The notes below the pieces were generated by a model. It had not been told where the DNA came from and ran no database searches. It worked only from the letters and a program-made list of their open reading frames with translations. This document shows, in pieces, positions 1 through 6,434 of a stretch of DNA of 21,931 nt. Source of the stretch: Lentisphaerota bacterium (GTDB lineage: Bacteria; Verrucomicrobiota; Kiritimatiellia; UBA8416; JAFGTH01); contig JAFGTH010000171.1 in assembly GCA_016934225.1 (NCBI GenBank), positions 1 through 21,931 of the forward strand, written 5' to 3'. Numbering within the stretch: position 1 is the stretch's first letter; every line of letters starts with the position of its first letter. Both the position numbers and the translations under genes were made by a program.

Positions 1-1
1 T

Positions 2-307
2 AAAGGACTCAGTCCGGTAAGGCACCAACCCAAAAAATACAGTGATCCCTTGGAAATGTGTCTCGTAAAAGGTGATTGGAAAATTGTCTGGAAATTCGGG
101 CCGCAGAAAGTTGAGCGATTTCATCGCGTGATAGATCCCGGCGAAAACCGTTCTATAAGCGAAAAGGGCGCGCAAAATCGAGCGCCGAGTGTTGACGAGC
201 TTAAACGGTGGTATGAAGATTTGCCGAAATATGAAGCTGGGCAAGAAATAGAAATAGACGAAGAAGATCTGCAACGATTAAAGAGTCTCGGTTACATTGG
301 AGACTAA
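2..307 (+). CDS. C-terminal end of a sulfatase-like hydrolase (5' end outside window)
   Basis: The reading frame is open from the first complete codon of the window to a TAA at 305-307, so the gene starts upstream. The internal TTG at 50 is unlikely to be the true start. The visible residues include GDWKIVWKFGP, a VIDPGENRS segment and a terminal EEDLQRLKSLGYIGD. In type I sulfatases the C-terminal subdomain carries 'K..WKLI.. L..DPGE..N' followed by a helix ending in 'L..LGYI', so this is most likely the tail of a sulfatase or a related alkaline-phosphatase-superfamily enzyme. The catalytic part is not in the window, so substrate and localisation cannot be judged. The next gene, 47 bases downstream on the same strand, is also of the alkaline phosphatase superfamily, which supports a functional pair. 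Confidence 0.6.
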   Translation, partial: KGLSPVRHQPKKYSDPLEMCLVKGDWKIVWKFGPQKVERFHRVIDPGENRSISEKGAQNRAPSVDELKRWYEDLPKYEAGQEIEIDEEDLQRLKSLGYIGD

Positions 308-354
308 TATCGAGTTCCGAGATTCTTCGTTGTATACCGAATCCAGATTAATTC

Positions 355-1614
355 ATGTATCATGCCGATCACAACAATGACGAACTGCCGCGGTTTTTAC
401 TTATTCATCTGGACGGGCTTTCGTATACGGAGCTGAATCGCGCAATTGCGGAAAGGCTAACACCGGCGATAGCGCGGTTTGTCAGCGATAACGCGGCATT
501 AATGGAAACCTACTCATTGGTGCCTACAAACACACTGAACTTCTTCTTGCGCTTGTTGGCGGATCCCGCCGCGCATGTTGTAGGCAGTCGTTGGCAGCAA
601 CGCACGACCGGTCGAACAGTTGACATAAGGCATGCCGGTTCTTTGCATCGAATAGAAACGCAGTCCCGTGTATCGCGAGACGGTCCGTTTGACAACGCAT
701 TGTTATTTGGAACCTTACTAGGGGCGAAAGCGTATTCCGCCGGGATGGTGGTTTCGAACCGAACATGGGGCAATATTCTAAGGACGATTCGAATATTGAG
801 CAGCAGTTTTCTGCCCGTTTTCTTTTCTTCGCCTATGGGTTGGAGCAATGCCGCCGTAGTCGGCAGAATAGATGCAATGGGCGCAAGGAGTATTGCTGCC
901 GCCATGCGATCTCGACAACATACAGTGGTTTATATTTGTCTTTCGCAATACGATCAGTACTCACACAAACATGGTCTTCGAAGCAGCCAATCAGATTTGG
1001 CGCTTCAGGCATGCGACGGACTTGTAGATTCATTGCTACAGTGCGCAAACAATTATGGTTATTTACCGCTTTTGTTCTCAGACCACGGTCTAGCTCCATC
1101 ATCTCCGTTTTCCGAAATAGCTGGCAAGGAGTTAAAAGATGTATTGAAGCTATTATGTCCTAACAGTGTGTGCAAAATATTTCCCAGCGGCAATTTGGCA
1201 CATGTGTACATAGAGAACGAAAACAACGACTTGCGCGGCCAAACGCTGTTCAATGTGGCTCAACGGGTATCGGAGATAGACGAAATCGGCCTGGTCATTG
1301 CAAAAATTGGCTCGGAGCAATCTGTTTTCTTTAAAAGCGGGGAAGAAATTGATGCGAGCTCGGTATGCGAAAAAGATGCTCGTTTGGCTCCAGCGCTTCG
1401 ACGATTGGCAGGGCATCGCGACTCAGGAGATCTTCTTCTGTTCGGGGCAATTGTAAACGACAGGGCTGTCAATTTCATGCATCAACGAGCGTGCCATAAC
1501 GGCTGGTCGCTTTCTCAAACACAGAGTTTTCTTGCCGGACGTATCGCCTTGCCGACCGATAATGAACGCGACATCGTGAAGCTGCTTTTGCGAGCGACTA
1601 GTCAAGCGCGTTAA
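355..1614 (+). CDS. Alkaline-phosphatase-superfamily (nucleotide pyrophosphatase/phosphodiesterase-like) protein
   Basis: The protein is 419 residues long. It begins with a beta-strand and metal-ligand motif, LLIHLDGLSY (D20). It then has VPTNTLN (T60, N62), which matches the nucleophile motif PTxT-x-N of nucleotide pyrophosphatase/phosphodiesterases. Next come SQYDQYSHKHG (D200, H204), fitting the DxxxH metal motif, and LLFSDHGLAPSS (D243, H244), fitting the DH metal motif. A C-terminal GHRDSGDLLLFG may supply the last histidine. Two-metal phosphoryl or sulfuryl transfer is therefore plausible. No signal peptide or membrane segment is seen, so it is probably cytoplasmic, unusual for this superfamily. 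The substrate is unknown. It lies 47 bases after a sulfatase-like gene, probably in one transcript, and converges with the aldo/keto reductase gene 9 bases away. No strong ribosome binding site precedes the ATG. Confidence 0.72.
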   Translation: MYHADHNNDELPRFLLIHLDGLSYTELNRAIAERLTPAIARFVSDNAALMETYSLVPTNTLNFFLRLLADPAAHVVGSRWQQRTTGRTVDIRHAGSLHRIETQSRVSRDGPFDNALLFGTLLGAKAYSAGMVVSNRTWGNILRTIRILSSSFLPVFFSSPMGWSNAAVVGRIDAMGARSIAAAMRSRQHTVVYICLSQYDQYSHKHGLRSSQSDLALQACDGLVDSLLQCANNYGYLPLLFSDHGLAPSSPFSEIAGKELKDVLKLLCPNSVCKIFPSGNLAHVYIENENNDLRGQTLFNVAQRVSEIDEIGLVIAKIGSEQSVFFKSGEEIDASSVCEKDARLAPALRRLAGHRDSGDLLLFGAIVNDRAVNFMHQRACHNGWSLSQTQSFLAGRIALPTDNERDIVKLLLRATSQAR

Positions 1615-1624
1615 GCAGCTTCAC
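1576..1624. terminator. Inverted repeat at the convergent gene junction, possible bidirectional terminator
   Basis: A perfect 12-bp inverted repeat, GTGAAGCTGCTT (1576-1587) and AAGCAGCTTCAC (1613-1624), brackets a 25-base loop. The loop holds the 8-bp palindrome GACTAGTC (1596-1603). The structure covers the 3' end of the plus-strand phosphodiesterase gene and reaches the last base of the minus-strand reductase gene. Convergent stops only 9 bases apart need transcription stops for both strands, and this is the only strong dyad there. It lacks a clean U-tract on either strand (plus strand continues with CCGTTTTCC), so intrinsic termination is uncertain. Confidence 0.4.
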
Positions 1625-1956
1625 TACCGTTTTCCGTCCCAGAGTCGTTTCCTGGGTTTATCAATGAACATCTTATGTGCTTCCGCCAAAAGATCGGGAA
1701 TTGGCAAATGTTCCGGGCATTTAGGCAGACATTGCTCACAGTTATTACAATGATCAAATTTTTCGCCGGCGAACCAGACCTTATCGCCGTTAAGCAAATT
1801 GTAGCGCATTTTGCCGAATTTGATCATGTTAAAGGCTTTCCCAAGATTTCGAAGCCGCAGAATTTCCGGAATTGCAACATTTTGTGGACATGGCATACAT
1901 TTGTAACAAACCGTGCAACGAGTGCTACCGAGAGCTTTTTTTCGATATTTCGGCAT
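1624..1956 (-). CDS. C-terminal double [4Fe-4S] ferredoxin-like domain of the aldo/keto reductase (-1 frame)
   Basis: The segment carries CTVCYKCMPCP followed by VAIPEILR, then HCNNCEQCLPKCPEHLPIPDLL. This is the cluster-binding pattern seen at the C-terminus of the ferredoxin-type aldo/keto reductase family. Its own ATG at 1956 lies inside the upstream reductase coding region, has no clear ribosome binding site and is not a natural domain start. Homology enters at KKALGSTRC, right after the A7 run. I therefore regard it as the 3' part of the reductase gene, not an independent ferredoxin. It would be made only if the ribosome shifts -1, if the single-base difference is a sequencing or assembly error in the homopolymer, or not at all if the gene is a recent pseudogene. 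The second domain would pass electrons between an Fe-S partner and the barrel. Confidence 0.65.
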   Translation of the reverse strand: MPKYRKKALGSTRCTVCYKCMPCPQNVAIPEILRLRNLGKAFNMIKFGKMRYNLLNGDKVWFAGEKFDHCNNCEQCLPKCPEHLPIPDLLAEAHKMFIDKPRKRLWDGKR

Positions 1957-2786
1957 TGTTCAAGAGCCGACAACTGTTCTTTAGTGAGACAATCTGGTTT
2001 TTCAACAGCGCCCATATGTGCATCGAACTCTTCCGGTCGCGCAGCGCCAACAGTTAAACTGGTGACTCCAGGCTGCGCCAGCAGCCAGCGATGAGCAAGA
2101 ACCAACGGTGTGAATGGCGCGCATGCGTTTGAGAGTTGAGGTGTTGGCGCGAACAGCAAACCGCCCTTTTCCGTCGGCGATAATATAAGTATGCCTATGC
2201 TAAGTTGCTCTGCTCTTGCCGCGCTTATTGCATTGCGTTGATGAGTCCACCAGAAATGGATGCTTGCGGAGGAAAAGAAACCTGTTTCCATGGCCGGGAT
2301 CAGCAATTCAGGGCCGCCGTGACTGGAAAATGATACGTGCGAAATAAGCCCTTCATCCTTAGCCTTGAGCAATCCGCCGAGACAAGCATTCGTATCGGTT
2401 GCTAATTTCAACCGTTCCGGTGTATTGATTCCGTGCAAATCTACAATATCAATACGATTAATATTCATGCGTTTCAGCGATTCTTCAATATGCCGAAGTG
2501 TTTCGTCGGCGGATTTCTGAATTGGAACCTTTGTGGTGATGTAAAACTTGTCCCGCCCCAATTCCTGAACGGCCAATCCAATGAGACGTTCACTATTTCC
2601 GTAGCCTCGCGCCGTATCAATATGGTTGATACCAAGTTCCATTGCCCTACGCACTGTAGCAACAGCATTGGCCTCGCCCTTGTCGCGTTCTGCGGTTGAA
2701 CATTTCTCATTGAACGGAATACGCATGGCGCCGAAGGTGAGGGCTGATATTTCCAGATTGGTTCTACCATATCTCCGGTAAAGCAT
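1824..2786 (-). CDS. Aldo/keto reductase, catalytic domain (frame 0 of a split gene)
   Basis: This is a TIM-barrel NADPH-dependent aldo/keto reductase domain. The N-terminus MLYRRYGRTNLEISALTFG is typical. The catalytic tetrad is intact: D57 and Y62 in HIDTARGYGNSE, K86 in TTKVP and H118 in VDLHGI. I chose the ATG at 2786 because family members begin at this point; an in-frame TTG lies two codons upstream. Up to about residue 306 (..ALEQCRNIEKK) the sequence follows the family. The frame then runs through about 40 unrelated residues (..VALVARFVTNVCHVHK..) to a stop at 1824. The expected Fe-S domain continues in the -1 frame (1624-1956). So this is the 5' part of one enzyme broken by a frameshift or joined to its tail by -1 frameshifting. 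The gene lies 75 bases after apbE, last in the minus-strand array. Confidence 0.8.
   Translation of the reverse strand: MLYRRYGRTNLEISALTFGAMRIPFNEKCSTAERDKGEANAVATVRRAMELGINHIDTARGYGNSERLIGLAVQELGRDKFYITTKVPIQKSADETLRHIEESLKRMNINRIDIVDLHGINTPERLKLATDTNACLGGLLKAKDEGLISHVSFSSHGGPELLIPAMETGFFSSASIHFWWTHQRNAISAARAEQLSIGILILSPTEKGGLLFAPTPQLSNACAPFTPLVLAHRWLLAQPGVTSLTVGAARPEEFDAHMGAVEKPDCLTKEQLSALEQCRNIEKKLSVALVARFVTNVCHVHKMLQFRKFCGFEILGKPLT
1935..1941 (-). other. A AAA AAG slippery heptamer at the frame junction of the reductase gene
   Basis: On the coding strand the frame reads GAA AAA AAG CTC. The heptamer A AAA AAG is in the phase used for -1 frameshifting in E. coli dnaX. A -1 slip gives ..EKK-ALGSTRC.., which enters the Fe-S domain frame without loss of residues. 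No strong downstream stem-loop and no upstream Shine-Dalgarno-like stimulator could be picked out by eye. A one-base loss from an original A8 run would look the same. Confidence 0.45.
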
Positions 2787-2788
2787 AA

Positions 2789-2804
2789 TCAATTTTCCAA
2801 TTGA
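2789..2804 (-). repeat. Small dyad at the reductase translation start
   Basis: The coding strand reads TCAATT GGAA AATTGA, a perfect 6-bp inverted repeat with a 4-base loop. It lies immediately upstream of the ATG at 2786. The only purine stretch that could act as a ribosome binding site (GGAA) is the loop. It may be an RNA hairpin that presents or hides the binding site, an operator, or chance in AT-rich DNA. Confidence 0.2.
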
Positions 2805-2861
2805 AGATTTCGTACGGTGATTGTGAATATTCTGCCGGGCATCGGTAAGAACGAATAATTT

Positions 2862-3929
2862 TTACGGAGTCAATATACGTATGCAATTCCTGAACGATTT
2901 TGTCGGTTTGAAAAATTTCTCTAACCCTGGTGTAATCCACAACGTTACAGGTTGCTCGTCCAAAATGAATAATGCTTCACAGAACTCTACTTTAGACAAA
3001 ACTTCCCTTGCGCCCTTAAGACCCATGACAAACAAAGCCGTGGACATGACATCTGCTTCGGTGGCGCTTCGGCTTACAACTGTTACGCCGGCCATTCCGC
3101 TGACGGGACGCCCCGTTCGAGGATCAATAATGTGTGCGTAACGCTTGCCTTCAATGGTCACAAAACGTTCATAATTCCCGGAAGTCGCCACGGCAAGACC
3201 ATCGCGCAACATAAGGATTCCGACGAGATTTTCCTCGTGAAAAGGGTTCTGAACTCCAATCTTCCAAGGACTTTTATCGGATGGACGGCCCATGCACTTC
3301 ATGTTGCCGCCGAGGTTAATTATTGCGTTGGTCAAACCCAATATCTTTAGCTTATTGTAACATTCGTCAACAGCATAACCTTTGGCGATGCCGCCCAGGT
3401 CTATTTTCATATCCCGCACGGGCAAAACCGCGGTCATATTAGAGATTGCCATGCGCCGCCATTCGACGAGCTGTTTTGTTCGACTGATTGTATCCGGGCC
3501 TGGTTCCTTTGCGAGTGTTTGACCGCCGTTAAATCCCCATAACTTTACAAGCGGCGATATGGTTGGATCGAAACATCCGTCGGTAATCTGTGCATAGTGC
3601 ATGCATAGTTCAAGAAGAGGGCGAGTTTCCGGTTGGATTACGACGGGGAATTGGCCGGCTGATGCGTTGATCTTTGAGACATCGCTCTCCGGTACAAACA
3701 GACTGAATCGGTTGTTGATTGTTGAGAACGTGTCACGAGCTACCGAGGCGCTCTCCTTGAGCATATATTGTTCTGTCGCCGGAACCGTGATGGCGGCAAA
3801 CGTTCCCATGACCGGCCATGTCTCTGTAACCGGAGATTCCGATGACGAACATCCTGCTAGCAGCATTGTCGTCAAAACCAGAACCGCGAAACATTCCATC
3901 ATTCGCATTGTTGCGCAGACATTGTTCAT
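2862..3929 (-). CDS. apbE: FAD:protein FMN transferase (ApbE), lipoprotein
   Basis: The 355-residue protein has a lipoprotein signal peptide with lipobox LLAGC (Cys27), so it is anchored on the outer face of the cytoplasmic membrane or in the outer membrane. ApbE motifs follow in order: PVMGTFAAI (39-46), CFDPTISPLVKLWGF (119-133), DLGGIAKGYAVD (177-188), INLGGNMKCMG, ATSGNYERF, HIIDPRTGRPV (266-276) and TEADVMSTALF (290-300). The last motif includes the Mg-binding Asp/Thr region. The family attaches FMN covalently to Thr or Ser of partner redox proteins, using FAD. The start is fixed by an ATGA overlap with the gene upstream (3926-3929), implying translational coupling. No Rnf/Nqr subunit and no typical SGAT-type acceptor motif is evident in the neighbouring proteins, so its target is probably elsewhere. 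Confidence 0.93.
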   Translation of the reverse strand: MNNVCATMRMMECFAVLVLTTMLLAGCSSSESPVTETWPVMGTFAAITVPATEQYMLKESASVARDTFSTINNRFSLFVPESDVSKINASAGQFPVVIQPETRPLLELCMHYAQITDGCFDPTISPLVKLWGFNGGQTLAKEPGPDTISRTKQLVEWRRMAISNMTAVLPVRDMKIDLGGIAKGYAVDECYNKLKILGLTNAIINLGGNMKCMGRPSDKSPWKIGVQNPFHEENLVGILMLRDGLAVATSGNYERFVTIEGKRYAHIIDPRTGRPVSGMAGVTVVSRSATEADVMSTALFVMGLKGAREVLSKVEFCEALFILDEQPVTLWITPGLEKFFKPTKSFRNCIRILTP

Positions 3930-5005
3930 TGGCCCTGTTTGCTGTCTATCGCCGCTATTAATTCTTCAAACGTTCGATATGCAGTGTCCTTTCCGAACCG
4001 TCGTATATGGATTTCAAAGGCGTTCCTTGCTGCATTATCATTTTCAGCCTTGTGAAAGAGACGGATCGCGTCCATAAGAAATCCATTATAAGAAGCCATC
4101 ATTCCTTTATCCGTGTGTTTGGCAAGCATGCGTTCATATGTTGCGACAGCATTGGCAAAGACAGCCAGATTAGGCCGGGTGCGATACGCCGCACCTTCGA
4201 AATCGAGAAGACCCTGCGAGAGGGTCAATGACAACGTTTGCAGGATAATACGATCGCACGATATCAGATATGAACCCTCTGCTGTTTTCGATCCGATGTG
4301 CGCCCAATAAATAGCGTATGTTTCCGGCAAGCGCCAGTCCAGCGGTCCGTAAAGGCGATCAACTTCCTTTATTGTTTCGAGAGAGAGCCTATGCTCGTTA
4401 CGCAATATACGCAATTTATTAGGATCGGCGGAGATTGCATTGTAATCAGGTTGTGCGCCGATGATCCCGTTCATTTCTTCGGCCCAGCGATATCTGTAGT
4501 ACATATGCGCCGAGTCGGTGGTTCCGGCAATTTTATGTTGGAAAATGAAACCCAGCTCTCTGTAAAGCATGGCGTCTGCAGGATTATACTTCAACCCTTC
4601 ATTCCGCAGCAAACGGATGCCGTGTTGAACCCAGCGCCAGCGATCTTCGGGATTCGGCATTATGACGCTCACGTTATAGGCCATATTCCATGCGTGAAAG
4701 GCCCATATCTCGCCTGCATAGGGTTCCAATTTAGTGATCCAATCGGCAAGTTGGACGAGTTCAAAATATTTGCCGGCGTCCTGCATGTGGGTTGCTCTCA
4801 ACCATAGCATATCGGCTATAATGCCGCGGAACCCGCCCAACGCCACCGTTATGAATGCCGTAAGGGGCGAGGCGTTCTCAAGCTGTTCTGCCGTGATCAG
4901 ACGTTGAGTCATGCGGTTCGTCGCAAGCGACGTATTCTGGCGGCCGGCCGCCAGAATGACTCCGACTCCGATACACACAAGAACGATTGATATAACCCTT
5001 GTCAT
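3926..5005 (-). CDS. Membrane-anchored protein of unknown function, exporter-associated
   Basis: I do not recognise a named family. The protein has 359 residues. One N-terminal membrane segment or uncleaved signal (VISIVLVCIGVGVILAAG, 4-21) is followed by a soluble, mostly helical part rich in aromatic residues. Visible landmarks are ALGGFRGIIADMLWLRATHMQ (55-75), YFELVQLADWITKLEP (80-95), AFHAWNMAYNVSVIM and YRELGFIFQHKI. The regular helices and 'Y..E..F..' spacing suggest divergent TPR-like repeats outside the membrane. I chose the ATG at 5005 because AGGAG (5010-5014) lies just upstream. An ATG at 5029 would overlap the permease gene by 17 bases and add eight residues before the membrane segment. 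The gene follows the second permease by 7 bases and overlaps apbE by ATGA. It is therefore probably an extracytoplasmic partner of the exporter. Confidence 0.7.
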   Translation of the reverse strand: MTRVISIVLVCIGVGVILAAGRQNTSLATNRMTQRLITAEQLENASPLTAFITVALGGFRGIIADMLWLRATHMQDAGKYFELVQLADWITKLEPYAGEIWAFHAWNMAYNVSVIMPNPEDRWRWVQHGIRLLRNEGLKYNPADAMLYRELGFIFQHKIAGTTDSAHMYYRYRWAEEMNGIIGAQPDYNAISADPNKLRILRNEHRLSLETIKEVDRLYGPLDWRLPETYAIYWAHIGSKTAEGSYLISCDRIILQTLSLTLSQGLLDFEGAAYRTRPNLAVFANAVATYERMLAKHTDKGMMASYNGFLMDAIRLFHKAENDNAARNAFEIHIRRFGKDTAYRTFEELIAAIDSKQGQ

Positions 5006-5009
5006 TCTG

Positions 5010-5014
5010 CTCCT
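5010..5014 (-). promoter_or_regulatory. Ribosome binding site that decides the start at 5005
   Basis: AGGAG on the minus strand overlaps the stop codon of the permease gene and precedes the ATG at 5005 by four bases. The spacing is short, but this is a much better site than anything before the ATG at 5029. It is consistent with coupled translation from the permease stop. Confidence 0.5.
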
Positions 5015-6434
5015 ACAATAAAAGGTCAAATTCCCGTCTGCTTAGACAATAACTGCCGGCAGCGCAGAACGTACCGCAATAGATAATGATCAGTATCAAT
5101 ACCGCTTTGCCTGTCAGACTCCAAGAGACGGTCAGACCTTCGGACAGAAATGCTATTGGCCGAAACTGCATTGCCGGATTGACGACTATTTCCGCGGCTG
5201 AAGCGATTGACTCGCCCACAATCATGGCAACGGAACGATTGGTTGGGCCATGGCTATGATGCAGCGAAACAGCCGTGTCATGTTGAGCTACGGCTGAGAA
5301 ATAGTTCACAATCAAAGCGATTACGATAAGAGTGTAAGCCGAAAATGTGGCTACCGGTAGTGAGAAGAATATTCCGGCGGTTAAACCGATCGCTCCGAGC
5401 GCAGCGAGTTTGCACAACATAATCAAGAATGTTCGCAGAAAGTTCATTTCAAATTTGCCTTCGGCGATGAGTAATTCTATCGGTTTATTTGAATCAAATA
5501 TAACGGTTGTGGATGCGGCACGGTCTGCATTCTCGAATGTTACGGCCAAACTTCCGTCGGAAGGTATTGCGGAAAAAGGAATTTCAAATTCGTGCGTACT
5601 GGGATGATCCTCGGATATGTTAAAGGTGAGCGGTTCAAGGCTGGTATCGTTTGTTACGGGACCGATGATCCAGGCGCCCGTTACCGGGTTCGGCGATCGG
5701 AACGAAGGCAGAAAACTTACTCGGAGCGTAGCGGTCGTGTCTTTGTCGCCTGTTTTCCTTTCGCGGAGCCGTGAATTTTTAGCATAAATATGCGGCAAGC
5801 GCAGAATCCACTGCTTAGATTTACCGGGCGCAACGATTAGATCTTCTGCCGATAGTTGTTTTTTGATTTCGCGAATCGTTTTCTTATACGGCATATTATC
5901 CGGAATTTGGCCTGTTTTGACCAGCGCATCAAACCTTTTACCGGCCTCTTTATCAAGATCTTTGGCAAGAGGCAGTGTTTGTCTTCGCGCAATAAGCACT
6001 TCATTTTGAGCACGTTCAATATCGTCGGGCGTTACGCCTTGTACTTGCTTGCACCATAGCGTTGCTGCGTATATGATAAATACGGTTATTGCCAGCAGGG
6101 TAATATTCACCAAAAGCAACCCCAGCCATTTACCCAACCATATCTGCGCGCTGTAAACCGGTTTAACAGCCAGCAGGTATATCTGCTTATTCTCAATTTC
6201 GCGGGAAACAGATCCGCAGGATATCCAAAGGGTCATAAGTCCCAGAAAAAAACCGGATATATTAAGAGTGTAATTCAGCAATATTTTCAAACGACCGACC
6301 AGCGTACCGTCACCCTTAATCGAAACGGCAAGTATTCCGATGAGCAGAATAAGAATGATTATCATGAATCCGACGAATTTGGAACGCACGGCATCTCTGA
6401 AGGTTAATCGCGCAATATTGAGGATCTTACTCAT
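5013..6434 (-). CDS. ABC-2 type transporter permease with large soluble insert
   Basis: The 473-residue membrane protein starts MSKILNIARLTFRDAVRSKF, a typical ABC-2 permease N-terminus. Hydrophobic segments lie near residues 20-40, 55-75, 97-127, 333-358, 362-385 and 444-465. The cytoplasmic coupling region SREIENKQIYLLAVKPV (77-93) matches the 'SREiE.gti..lLakPvsR' pattern of ABC-2 permeases. Between the third and fourth segments is a roughly 200-residue hydrophilic insert (about 130-330). Its first half looks helical and charged; its second half looks beta-rich (FLPSF..TGAWIIGPV..HEFEIPFSAIPSDGSLAVTFENAD), like an Ig- or carbohydrate-binding-type sandwich, and is presumably extracytoplasmic. 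The start overlaps the ATPase gene stop by 8 bases (6427-6434). The transported substrate is unknown. Confidence 0.85.
   Translation of the reverse strand: MSKILNIARLTFRDAVRSKFVGFMIIILILLIGILAVSIKGDGTLVGRLKILLNYTLNISGFFLGLMTLWISCGSVSREIENKQIYLLAVKPVYSAQIWLGKWLGLLLVNITLLAITVFIIYAATLWCKQVQGVTPDDIERAQNEVLIARRQTLPLAKDLDKEAGKRFDALVKTGQIPDNMPYKKTIREIKKQLSAEDLIVAPGKSKQWILRLPHIYAKNSRLRERKTGDKDTTATLRVSFLPSFRSPNPVTGAWIIGPVTNDTSLEPLTFNISEDHPSTHEFEIPFSAIPSDGSLAVTFENADRAASTTVIFDSNKPIELLIAEGKFEMNFLRTFLIMLCKLAALGAIGLTAGIFFSLPVATFSAYTLIVIALIVNYFSAVAQHDTAVSLHHSHGPTNRSVAMIVGESIASAAEIVVNPAMQFRPIAFLSEGLTVSWSLTGKAVLILIIIYCGTFCAAGSYCLSRREFDLLL

Noticed and set aside
510..1605. Several long open frames on the minus strand opposite the phosphodiesterase gene.
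   Set aside because: They carry no recognisable domains, and the plus-strand frame has clear active-site motifs and explains the whole region.
1624..1956. An independent ferredoxin gene starting at the ATG at 1956.
   Set aside because: The ATG lies inside the reductase catalytic frame without a ribosome binding site, and the Fe-S region is the normal C-terminal part of this reductase family.
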